From Mucilaginibacter sp. (lineage in GTDB: Bacteria > Bacteroidota > Bacteroidia > Sphingobacteriales > Sphingobacteriaceae), in assembly GCA_019235595.1 (NCBI GenBank), contig JAFAKI010000172.1:1-11291 (forward strand): a stretch of DNA of 11,291 nucleotides, read 5' to 3'. Below the pieces are notes generated by a model that saw only the letters and a program-made list of their open reading frames with translations, did not search any database and was not told the DNA's origin. Below, piece by piece: positions 4,651 to 11,291 of the stretch (its first letter is position 1; the number at the start of each line of letters is the position of its first letter). Position numbers and translations under genes: made by a program.

Positions 4651-6539
4651 CCACGAAAGAACGAATAGAAATTATAGAAAGATCCTGCAAACAGGTTGGG
4701 CGCGGCGTTTTTTTCTCGACGCTCATCATCGTAGCCTCCTTTTTGCCGGTATTCCTGCTACAGGGGCAGGAAGGTAAGTTGTTTGGCCCGCTGGCCTGGA
4801 CCAAAACTTTCATCTTGGGTATCGATGCCATACTGGCCGTTACGTTAGCCCCGGTGCTCATCTCCTTTTTTCTGAAAGGAAAACTGAAAAGCAGCGATCA
4901 AAACCCGATGAACCGGACGTTGGAACGCATCTATCACCCCCTGCTAAACTGGTGTATGAAGTGGCGTAAAACCACGCTCGCCATCAATATCATAGCCCTG
5001 GCAGTGAGTATCCCTTTGCTGATCAGTCTGGGAAGCGAGTTTATGCCACCGCTGGATGAGGGCAGCATTTTATTTATGCCGGTAACGCTACCCGATGTAT
5101 CCAACAGCGAAGCCAAACAGTTGCTGCAGGTGCAGGATAAGATCATCAAAAGCGTACCCGAGGTGAAAAATGTTTTGGGCAAAGTAGGCAGGGCCAATAC
5201 GGCAACTGATAACTCGCCTATAGGTATGGCAGAAACTATTGTGTTGCTGAAACCCAAAGACGAATGGCGCAAGGGCATTACCAAAGAGGGCATTATTAAT
5301 GAACTGAACGCCAAGCTGCAAATCCCCGGCGTGATCAACGGCTGGACACAGCCTATTATTAACCGCATCAACATGCTCTCAACCGGTATCAGGACCGACG
5401 TAGGGCTGAAAGTCTACGGGCAGAATCTGGATACGATCTATGCACTGTCGACCAAAATGAAACAGGCCTTACAGAACATTAATGGTGTAAAGGATCTTTA
5501 TGTTGACCCGATTACAGGTGGAAAATATCTGGATATACAGGTGAACAAAGATGCGATAGGCCGTTATGGGTTGAGTGTTGACGATGTGAACGAAGTAATT
5601 GAGAGCGCTTTGGGAGGGATGAACCTGACGACCACTATTGAAGGCAGGCGGCGTTTCAGTGTAAATCTGCGTTTGGCGCAGGATTTCAGAAGCAACCTTG
5701 ACGAAATCAAACGCACATTGGTACAAACACCCAATTACGGCCCAATTCCTTTATCTTCTGTTGCCGACATCCAATTAACTGACGGCCCGGCCATGATCCA
5801 ATCGGAAAATGCGCTGCTGCGCGGTACCGTTCTGTTTAATGTTCGCGACCGTGATCTTGGCAGCACCGTGGAAGAGGCCCAGGATAAGCTTACCAGCCTG
5901 GTTAAAACCTTACCAAAAGGCTATTTTGTGGAATGGAGCGGGCAATACGAAAACCTGATAAGGGCAGAACGGACGTTGAAACTAATTCTGCCCATTGTGC
6001 TCATTATCATTTTCGCATGCCTTTATTTTGCGTTCCATTCCATTCGCGAGGCGTTCTTCAGTCTCATCAGTATACCCTTCGCATTGATTGGCGGCGCCTA
6101 CCTGGTTTGGGCCTTTGGCGTGCATTTGTCGGTTGCCGTGGCGGTTGGTTTTATCGCATTGTTTGGTATCGCAGTCGAAACGGGTATCGTGATGGTAATC
6201 TACCTGAATGACGCCATGCAGCAATTGGTAGCATTAAAAGGAAATTCTTCTGAAACGATCACCAGGGAAGATCTGCGCGAATGGGTAATGAGCGGCGCTG
6301 TAAAAAGATTGAGACCAAAATTGATGACGGTTTGCGTGGCGCTTTTCGGCCTGGTGCCGGTGCTATGGGCAACGGGAACCGGCAGCGACGTCATGCGGCC
6401 GATTGTACTACCAATGATCGGCGGGGTGCTCACCTCATCCACCCATATCCTGCTTGTCACGCCTTTGATCTTCCTGATGGTGAAGGAGTATGAGCTGAGA
6501 AAATATGGAAAACTGGATGTATTAAAAGTTAAGGACTAG
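4647..6539 (+). CDS. cusA: CusA/CzcA-family heavy-metal RND pump, C-terminal half
   Basis: A 630-residue remainder of the pump. It starts MTTKERIEIIERSCKQVGRG, which aligns directly with the loop before TM5 of intact CusA proteins, so nothing conserved is lost at the break. It holds TM5-TM6 (about 20-75), TM7 (about 108-129), the CusA signature GSEFMPPLDEGSILFMP (129-145), the second porter region, and TM8-TM12 (about 445-611). Glu511 (GIAVETGIVMV) and Lys558 (RPKLMTV) correspond to E. coli CusA Glu939 and Lys984, the partners of Asp402 on the other polypeptide. Met243 (INMLSTGI), Met325 (ALGGMN) and Met383 (GPAMIQSEN) lie in conserved porter motifs and are candidate metal ligands; this needs an alignment. 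The two halves add to 1054 residues, the normal full length. The channel gene begins 3 nt after the stop. Confidence 0.9.
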   Translation: MTTKERIEIIERSCKQVGRGVFFSTLIIVASFLPVFLLQGQEGKLFGPLAWTKTFILGIDAILAVTLAPVLISFFLKGKLKSSDQNPMNRTLERIYHPLLNWCMKWRKTTLAINIIALAVSIPLLISLGSEFMPPLDEGSILFMPVTLPDVSNSEAKQLLQVQDKIIKSVPEVKNVLGKVGRANTATDNSPIGMAETIVLLKPKDEWRKGITKEGIINELNAKLQIPGVINGWTQPIINRINMLSTGIRTDVGLKVYGQNLDTIYALSTKMKQALQNINGVKDLYVDPITGGKYLDIQVNKDAIGRYGLSVDDVNEVIESALGGMNLTTTIEGRRRFSVNLRLAQDFRSNLDEIKRTLVQTPNYGPIPLSSVADIQLTDGPAMIQSENALLRGTVLFNVRDRDLGSTVEEAQDKLTSLVKTLPKGYFVEWSGQYENLIRAERTLKLILPIVLIIIFACLYFAFHSIREAFFSLISIPFALIGGAYLVWAFGVHLSVAVAVGFIALFGIAVETGIVMVIYLNDAMQQLVALKGNSSETITREDLREWVMSGAVKRLRPKLMTVCVALFGLVPVLWATGTGSDVMRPIVLPMIGGVLTSSTHILLVTPLIFLMVKEYELRKYGKLDVLKVKD

Positions 6540-6542
6540 ACC

Positions 6543-7781
6543 ATGAAAAGCATTTTCAACAAAACGATCATATTGGGCTGGCTGAGCTTTGGTATTATCC
6601 CGATTACGAAAGCACAAGAACGATTAACCATCGACAGCATTTTTGCGCGCATCAAGCAAAACCCGGCATTGCTAAGTTACGATGCGAAGGTTAACGCGCA
6701 GGATATTTATGCCACCGGTGCAAAAAACCTGGATGCCCCGAAGATTGGCGCTGGCCAGTATCAAACACCCTATGCGCTCAATCCCAATATGGGAGCTTTT
6801 ATGATACAGGCAGAACAGACGTTCACTAACCCGGCAAAACTTCGCGCAAAAGAAAAATACATGAAGGGTATGTCGAAGGTTACCGGCGAGGACAGGGCCT
6901 ATTTGCAGAATCAGTTATTCGCGCAAGCCAAGGTGTATTACAACGACAGGGTGATCCTGGAGAAAAAACTGGGACTGCTGCAAAACACGCAGAATCTGCT
7001 CGAATATATGCTGAAAGACGCGAACATCCGGCTGACCTATGGTAAAGAAACGCTAAGTAATATATATAAAGCAAAAGCCGACCTGTATCAGTTGGACAAC
7101 ACCAGGGAACAGTTCAACAACGAAATCAGGCAGAAAAATATCATGCTTAATACCTTAATGAACCGGGATAAGAATGCCGCGTTTGCGGTGGATACCAATA
7201 TTGCCGTTCATGATTATGAGGCGATGCTAACGGATTCAGCCACGTTAGCCTCAGCCCGCAGCGATATCAGGAGCATAAACCGTAGTATAGAATTACAACA
7301 GCTAAGTGCCGATGTAGAAAATAGCAAACGGAAACCGGATTTTGGGATACAGGCGGCACACATGTTCAGCTACGGCGGCTACGCTAACCAGTATACATTG
7401 ATGGGATCTATCACTATTCCAATCGTACCGTGGTCGTCCAGGGAATATAACGCCAACCTGAAGGGGATTAAATACGAAGTGCAGGAGATGCAACAAAAGA
7501 AACTCGACATTTTAAACCAGGCAGAAGGTGAGCTGGCAAGTTTGCGTGCCGATATGGGCAGCAAGAAACGTCAGCTTAAAAATTATAACGCTAATATCAT
7601 CCCGGCACAGCAAAATGCCTACAAAACGGCTTTACTGGCGTATGAGCAAAACACGGGCAATCTGCCATCTGTGCTGGACGCGATCCGGTCTTTGCAAACC
7701 TCGCGCATGGATGAGTTGGACCGGTTACAGGAATTATTGCAATTACAAGTAGCTTACGAAAAGGAAAATGAAAAGTATTAA
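6543..7781 (+). CDS. TolC-family outer-membrane channel (CusC/CzcC-like)
   Basis: A 412-residue outer-membrane factor that would form the trimeric exit duct of the exporter. The signal peptide ends at about residue 24 (ITKA before Gln25); there is no lipobox Cys, so it is not a lipoprotein as E. coli CusC is. The rest shows the two-repeat outer-membrane-efflux layout: long charged, Gln/Asn-rich helices (about 95-200 and 310-405) interrupted by beta segments such as PDFGIQAAHMFSYGG (about 262-276) and YTLMGSITIPIVPW (about 282-295). The length is typical of the family. ATG 6543 follows the pump stop after 3 nt, and the 3' end overlaps the first adaptor by 14 nt, so it is co-transcribed and probably translationally coupled. 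The family call is firm; metal specificity comes only from context. Confidence 0.92.
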   Translation: MKSIFNKTIILGWLSFGIIPITKAQERLTIDSIFARIKQNPALLSYDAKVNAQDIYATGAKNLDAPKIGAGQYQTPYALNPNMGAFMIQAEQTFTNPAKLRAKEKYMKGMSKVTGEDRAYLQNQLFAQAKVYYNDRVILEKKLGLLQNTQNLLEYMLKDANIRLTYGKETLSNIYKAKADLYQLDNTREQFNNEIRQKNIMLNTLMNRDKNAAFAVDTNIAVHDYEAMLTDSATLASARSDIRSINRSIELQQLSADVENSKRKPDFGIQAAHMFSYGGYANQYTLMGSITIPIVPWSSREYNANLKGIKYEVQEMQQKKLDILNQAEGELASLRADMGSKKRQLKNYNANIIPAQQNAYKTALLAYEQNTGNLPSVLDAIRSLQTSRMDELDRLQELLQLQVAYEKENEKY

Positions 7782-9018
7782 AATCTTACTGATTGCGGTG
7801 CTGATAGGTATGATGCTTTTCAGTGCATGTTCCAATGATCAGCCTAAAACGACAACGGCTGCAAAAAGTACCGTTAAATACACCTGTCCGATGCATCCGC
7901 AAATCATTGAGGATCATCCGGGCAGCTGCCCAATATGTGGCATGACGCTGGTAAAAAAATCTGGCGAGGCCAGCGAAGGGGCTGGTATCGATCTGAATAC
8001 CGTTCTTCAGCCGGTTAATTCCACTGCTATCACTCAGGTGCATGGTATTGTGCCACAGCAAAAAACTGTTCCGGTAACCATCAATGCCGAGGGCTACCTG
8101 GACTTTGACACGCGGACGTACAACAATATCGCCGCCCGTTTTTCGGGACGCATCGAAAAACTGTATATAAAATATGCGTTCCAGGAGATTCATATGGGCG
8201 AGCGTATTATGGATATTTACAGCCCCCAAATGGTTACGGCCCAGCGGGAACTGCTGTTTCTGCTAAAAACCCCATCGCCGGAAAGCAGCCTGCTGAATGC
8301 TGCCAGGCAAAAACTTTTGTTGCTTGGAATGACCGGGTCTCAGTTATCGCAAATAGAACGAACAGGAAAAGTATTTTACAGTTTACCGATCTATAGTTCA
8401 TATGATGGCCATGTTCATGATATGCCACATAGCCAAATGGGTGATGCAGTTGAAAATGTTTCCGCCGGCTACGCAAATAACCGGTCGCTTTCCATCAAAG
8501 AAGGGATGTACGTGGAAAAAGGACAAACGATATTTAATGTCGTTGACCCGCATCGCCTTTGGGCAGTCTTAAAAATCGATCAGGCCAGCGTGACACAGTT
8601 GAAACCGGGCCAATCGGTAACGATAAGTTTGCCCGATGCTCCCGAAATTTCGGTGGATGGGAAGGTCGGTTTTATCGAACCCACATTAAGGCAGGGCGAT
8701 AAAACGGCAACTATCAGGGTGTACCTGCACAATATGGACCACTCACTAAAGGTAAACAGTATCGTGAAGGCGACTATTCAAACAGGTAATATCAATGGTC
8801 TATGGATACCACGTGCCGCCGTTATTGATCTTGGAACGAGAAAAATTGTCTGGCTAAAACAGGGGAAAGTGTACCAGGCGCATCAAGTGACTGCCGGGGT
8901 ATCCGATAAAGACAGTATATTGATAGGAAACGGCATAACAGCCGCTGACACAATAGCCTCCGACGCTCAGTACCTATCTGACAGCGAGAGTTTTATTAAA
9001 ACGAAAGATCATGAATAA
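7768..9018 (+). CDS. CusB-like periplasmic adaptor lipoprotein with N-terminal HMBD (first copy)
   Basis: A 416-residue membrane-fusion protein linking the RND pump to the outer-membrane channel. The signal peptide ends in a lipobox, LFSAC, with Cys21 the likely lipidation site. An HMBD follows at 38-64: YTCPMHPQ (Cys40, His43) and CPICGMTLVKK (Cys54, Cys57), the standard Cu/Ag-type form. The adaptor core begins at about residue 100: FSGRIEKLYIKYAFQEIHMGERIMDIYSPQMVTAQRELL is the barrel-sandwich/hairpin signature, followed by a beta-barrel region (VVDPHRLWAVLKI, LKPGQSVTISLPD) and a membrane-proximal domain. The start overlaps the channel gene by 14 nt and the end overlaps the second adaptor by 8 nt. 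The HMBD may hand metal to the pump, as proposed for the N-terminal domain of CusB. The two adaptors differ clearly in sequence, so this is not a recent duplication. Confidence 0.92.
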   Translation: MKSIKILLIAVLIGMMLFSACSNDQPKTTTAAKSTVKYTCPMHPQIIEDHPGSCPICGMTLVKKSGEASEGAGIDLNTVLQPVNSTAITQVHGIVPQQKTVPVTINAEGYLDFDTRTYNNIAARFSGRIEKLYIKYAFQEIHMGERIMDIYSPQMVTAQRELLFLLKTPSPESSLLNAARQKLLLLGMTGSQLSQIERTGKVFYSLPIYSSYDGHVHDMPHSQMGDAVENVSAGYANNRSLSIKEGMYVEKGQTIFNVVDPHRLWAVLKIDQASVTQLKPGQSVTISLPDAPEISVDGKVGFIEPTLRQGDKTATIRVYLHNMDHSLKVNSIVKATIQTGNINGLWIPRAAVIDLGTRKIVWLKQGKVYQAHQVTAGVSDKDSILIGNGITAADTIASDAQYLSDSESFIKTKDHE

Positions 9019-10240
9019 TAAAAGATATTTTATAGTCATTGCAGTGCTGTTTTCACTATTCGCCTTGAACTCATGCAAGCAAAAAAAGCCGGAGTCTATC
9101 AGCCTGCCTCAAAACAAGGCCTATTATACCTGCTCCATGCATCCGCAAGTTCATGAGGACCACCCGGGCAACTGCCCTATTTGCGGGATGAAGCTGATCA
9201 AGGCGGAACTGACAGGTGGTAGCGCTGGTTTAGCAATGCACACCATCAAATTGACCGCATCGCAAATCCAATTGGCGGGCATTACTACCGACACGGTACG
9301 CATGGCCTATGTAGGCAACGAGAAGGCGCTTACAGGCACAGTTGCTGCGGACGAAAACAGCTCTGCCGAACTGAGTTCGAGAGTAGCGGGGAGGGTACAA
9401 CAGCTTTTTGTGCGCACAGTTGGCGAACGAATCGTTAAAGGGCAACCTATTTACACCATCTATAGCGAGGATCTGCTGGAGGCAGAAAAAGAGTACCTGC
9501 TGGCGCTGCAACAGCAAAAACAATTACATAATCCCGACGTGGATTACGGACAACTGATCGCCTCCGCAAAACAAAAGCTCACATTGTGGGGAATGACCGA
9601 GGCGCAGCTTAGGGGCCTGTCTTCGTCGGGCAGAACATCGGCCACGGTAACTATACAGAGCACTGTTGGCGGCACGGTGAGCGACATTGCTGTTCATGAA
9701 GGTGATTATGTAACCGAGGGTTTTACGATGCTCAAAACACAAAACCTGGAAAGTCTATGGGTCGAGGCGCAGGTGTACGCTGCAGAGGCACATGATTACC
9801 ATGTCGGCGATGTTGTAAATGTTACGTTGCCTGACGCTGGGCGGCAGATGAAGGGCAAAATAGCGTTCATGAACCCCGAACTGTCTGATGATTCAAAAGT
9901 AGAATTGCTCAGGGTGAGCATTCCAAACGATAAGGGACTAATTCAACCAGGGATGATGGCTTATGTTTCCATCAGTAGCGGCAAACAAGGAGCACTCGCG
10001 GTACCAGTATCGTCTATTATCCGGGAACGCGGCATGAACAAGGTATGGGTGAAAAACGCCGACGGCAGCTTTTCGCCCAGGTTCATCCAAACTGCCGCAG
10101 GCAACGCTAACTATGTGCCGGTCGTGTCGGGTTTGAGCGCCGGAGATGTTGTTGTCAGCGGAGGCACTTATTTACTCAACAGCGAGGACATATTTAAGAA
10201 TGGCGAAGACAAGACCAGCATGGCCGGGATGAAGATGTAA
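9011..10240 (+). CDS. CusB-like periplasmic adaptor lipoprotein with N-terminal HMBD (second copy)
   Basis: A 409-residue second adaptor. The lipobox is LNSC with Cys22. The HMBD at 39-64 reads YTCSMHPQ (Cys41, His44; Ser replaces the usual Pro) then CPICGMKLIKAE (Cys55, Cys58). The core follows the family: ELSSRVAGRVQQLFVRTVGE, KGQPIYTIYSEDLLEAEKEYLLAL, then LESLWVEAQVYAAEA and VGDVVNVTLPDAG. It ends with a Met-rich tail, SMAGMKM, recalling the Lys-Met tail of the small HMBD protein and offering soft-metal ligands. Its start overlaps the first adaptor's stop by 8 nt. It is the last gene of the operon, followed 12 nt later by a hairpin. It may form a mixed adaptor ring with the first copy or serve a different pump state; the sequence does not decide. 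Confidence 0.92.
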   Translation: MNNKRYFIVIAVLFSLFALNSCKQKKPESISLPQNKAYYTCSMHPQVHEDHPGNCPICGMKLIKAELTGGSAGLAMHTIKLTASQIQLAGITTDTVRMAYVGNEKALTGTVAADENSSAELSSRVAGRVQQLFVRTVGERIVKGQPIYTIYSEDLLEAEKEYLLALQQQKQLHNPDVDYGQLIASAKQKLTLWGMTEAQLRGLSSSGRTSATVTIQSTVGGTVSDIAVHEGDYVTEGFTMLKTQNLESLWVEAQVYAAEAHDYHVGDVVNVTLPDAGRQMKGKIAFMNPELSDDSKVELLRVSIPNDKGLIQPGMMAYVSISSGKQGALAVPVSSIIRERGMNKVWVKNADGSFSPRFIQTAAGNANYVPVVSGLSAGDVVVSGGTYLLNSEDIFKNGEDKTSMAGMKM

Positions 10241-10252
10241 AAGGCATTGGTT

Positions 10253-10274
10253 GTGCCAGGGCGTGTCTTGGCAC
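10253..10274 (+). terminator. Hairpin at the end of the efflux operon, probable terminator
   Basis: GTGCCAGG (10253-10260) pairs with CTTGGCAC (10267-10274), 8 bp with one G-T pair and a 6-nt loop, 12 nt past the operon's last stop codon. A loose T-rich stretch follows (ACTATTTTGCACTTTTA). It lies between convergent genes, where a terminator is expected. The T-run is interrupted, so efficiency is uncertain. The rest of the gap to 10338 shows nothing I can assign. Confidence 0.5.
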
Positions 10275-10338
10275 CCCAATACTATTTTGCACTTTTATCA
10301 TTTGGTAGTTTGAGAACCCGTCCAGTTTTTTGACTACG

Positions 10339-11291
10339 CTACACGGTTTCAGCTTCATCCTTTACATTGTATTTGAAATGAATATTTTCATCCTTTTCAA
10401 ATTCAATACTGATTTTAACGCCCCTGGTACTCACAATCGAAATTGTACCCTCCAATTGCATAGCAAGTCCCCGGATCAACGTCATACCAAGGGATTTATG
10501 GTTTTGTAAGTCAATATCACCTGGGATGCCGATTCCGTCATCGGTTATCGACAACAATATTCTATTGTCATCTTGTTGCCGCATCAAGATTTTAATCTTA
10601 CCGCCCCGTTCGTCGAAAGCATATTTAATAGCGTTTGTTATTGCTTCATTAAGTATAATTCCAATTGGTATCGCCTGGCTGACATCTATATTAATGTTAT
10701 CAATGTGGTGCATGATCACAATCTTACGCCGGGCGGTATCGAATGAATCCGCCAGTGTTCTAATGAGTTCAGGAACATAGGACTGCATTTCAACCTGCAC
10801 CATATTGGTTGAACTATATAGTTTTTGATGAATCAAAGCTATCGAGCGTACGCGGCTTTGACTTTCAAGAATAGCGGTCATTGCCGCGTCGTTATTTAGA
10901 AAAGAGGATTGTGATTCAAGTAAGCTCATCACAATGTATAAGTTGTTTTTTACCCGGTGGTGGACTTCCTTTAATAGCATATCTTTTTCAAATAACAAGT
11001 GGTCCTTATCCGTGATCAGGTTGTTCTTTTCTTTGATTAATTCTTGCAACTTGTTTTGCTGTGCCTGCAACAATACATTGCTGCGCTGTTTGATACGGTA
11101 ACGACTGTATATTAAACCTGAAATGACCAGCAGCAAAGCTGTGCCACCTAAAATAAAATTCCTTTGCTGACCTAATTCTTGCAGGCGGGTGCGATCTGCT
11201 TCATCCCTGCTTTGTAGCAATCGGATAGATTGTTCTTTTTGAGCTGTTTCATATTTTACCGTAAGTTCTGATAACTGCCGGTTCTTCGCAA
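10339..11291 (-). CDS. Sensor histidine kinase (HisKA_2 type), N-terminus outside window
   Basis: The C-terminal 316 residues of a membrane sensor kinase on the minus strand. The frame is open to the window edge (it reads KNRQLSELTVKYETAQKEQ before the TTG at 11220), so the TTG is internal. Counting from that TTG: one membrane segment at about 22-38, a coiled coil at about 44-85, the HisKA_2 dimerisation/phosphotransfer motif LLKEVHHRVKNNL (His87-His88), and an HATPase_c domain with N-box NEAITNAIKYAF (191-202), DDGIGIP (227-233) and SLGMTLIRGLAMQLEG (243-258). The YETAQKEQ linker is typical of Bacteroidetes kinases with an N-terminal TPR sensor region, which would lie outside the window. No response regulator is visible. 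It converges on the efflux operon, so co-regulation is not implied by the layout. Confidence 0.9.
   Translation of the reverse strand, partial: AKNRQLSELTVKYETAQKEQSIRLLQSRDEADRTRLQELGQQRNFILGGTALLLVISGLIYSRYRIKQRSNVLLQAQQNKLQELIKEKNNLITDKDHLLFEKDMLLKEVHHRVKNNLYIVMSLLESQSSFLNNDAAMTAILESQSRVRSIALIHQKLYSSTNMVQVEMQSYVPELIRTLADSFDTARRKIVIMHHIDNINIDVSQAIPIGIILNEAITNAIKYAFDERGGKIKILMRQQDDNRILLSITDDGIGIPGDIDLQNHKSLGMTLIRGLAMQLEGTISIVSTRGVKISIEFEKDENIHFKYNVKDEAETV

Noticed and set aside
5933..6211. 92-codon plus-strand ORF within the pump
   Set aside because: It lies wholly inside well-conserved RND sequence in another frame and has no recognisable domain.
10526..10780. 84-codon plus-strand ORF opposite the histidine kinase
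   Set aside because: It is antisense to the conserved HATPase domain and has no features of its own.

Overview
The window looks like chromosome of a Bacteroidetes bacterium, most likely in the Sphingobacteriaceae (Mucilaginibacter- or Pedobacter-like). This is inferred from four things: start sites without Shine-Dalgarno sequences, TAnnTTTG-type promoter boxes placed directly before two start codons, a small Cys-rich protein of the HYC_CC_PP type, and Bacteroidetes-style heavy-metal efflux proteins. No RNA gene, CRISPR array or insertion sequence was seen.

Layout. Positions 1-1272 hold the 3' part of a DUF1593 (Sde182-like, nucleoside-hydrolase-like) protein, followed by a terminator-like hairpin. 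Positions 1406-2395 encode a GlxA-type AraC regulator with its own promoter. A 188-bp gap follows, with a hairpin and a direct-repeat candidate operator. Then come a small Cys-rich membrane or secreted protein (2584-2955) and a small secreted heavy-metal-binding-domain (HMBD) protein (3079-3330). From 3376 to 10240 runs a tightly packed heavy-metal efflux operon: a CusA/CzcA RND pump encoded in two overlapping reading frames (3376-4650 and 4647-6539), a TolC-family outer-membrane channel (6543-7781), and two consecutive CusB-like lipoprotein adaptors, each with an N-terminal HMBD (7768-9018 and 9011-10240). A hairpin follows the last gene. On the minus strand, 10339 to the window edge is the C-terminal part of a HisKA_2-type sensor histidine kinase that converges on the operon.

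How the genes work together. RND pump, adaptors and TolC channel would form a proton-driven tripartite exporter, probably of Cu(I)/Ag(I). The three HMBD copies (one soluble, two on adaptors) would gather periplasmic metal and pass it to the pump. The Cys-rich protein at 2584 probably belongs to the same response. The substrate is inferred from family and Met/Cys content and is not proven.

The most notable point is the pump split. The break lies in the cytoplasmic loop between TM4 and TM5, at an ATGA stop/start overlap, with no loss of conserved sequence, and it separates the proton-relay residues onto two polypeptides. This is either a real two-subunit pump or a one-base frameshift in an A-rich run; the sequence alone cannot decide. 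Otherwise the locus is a recognisable member of a known system, not a new one.
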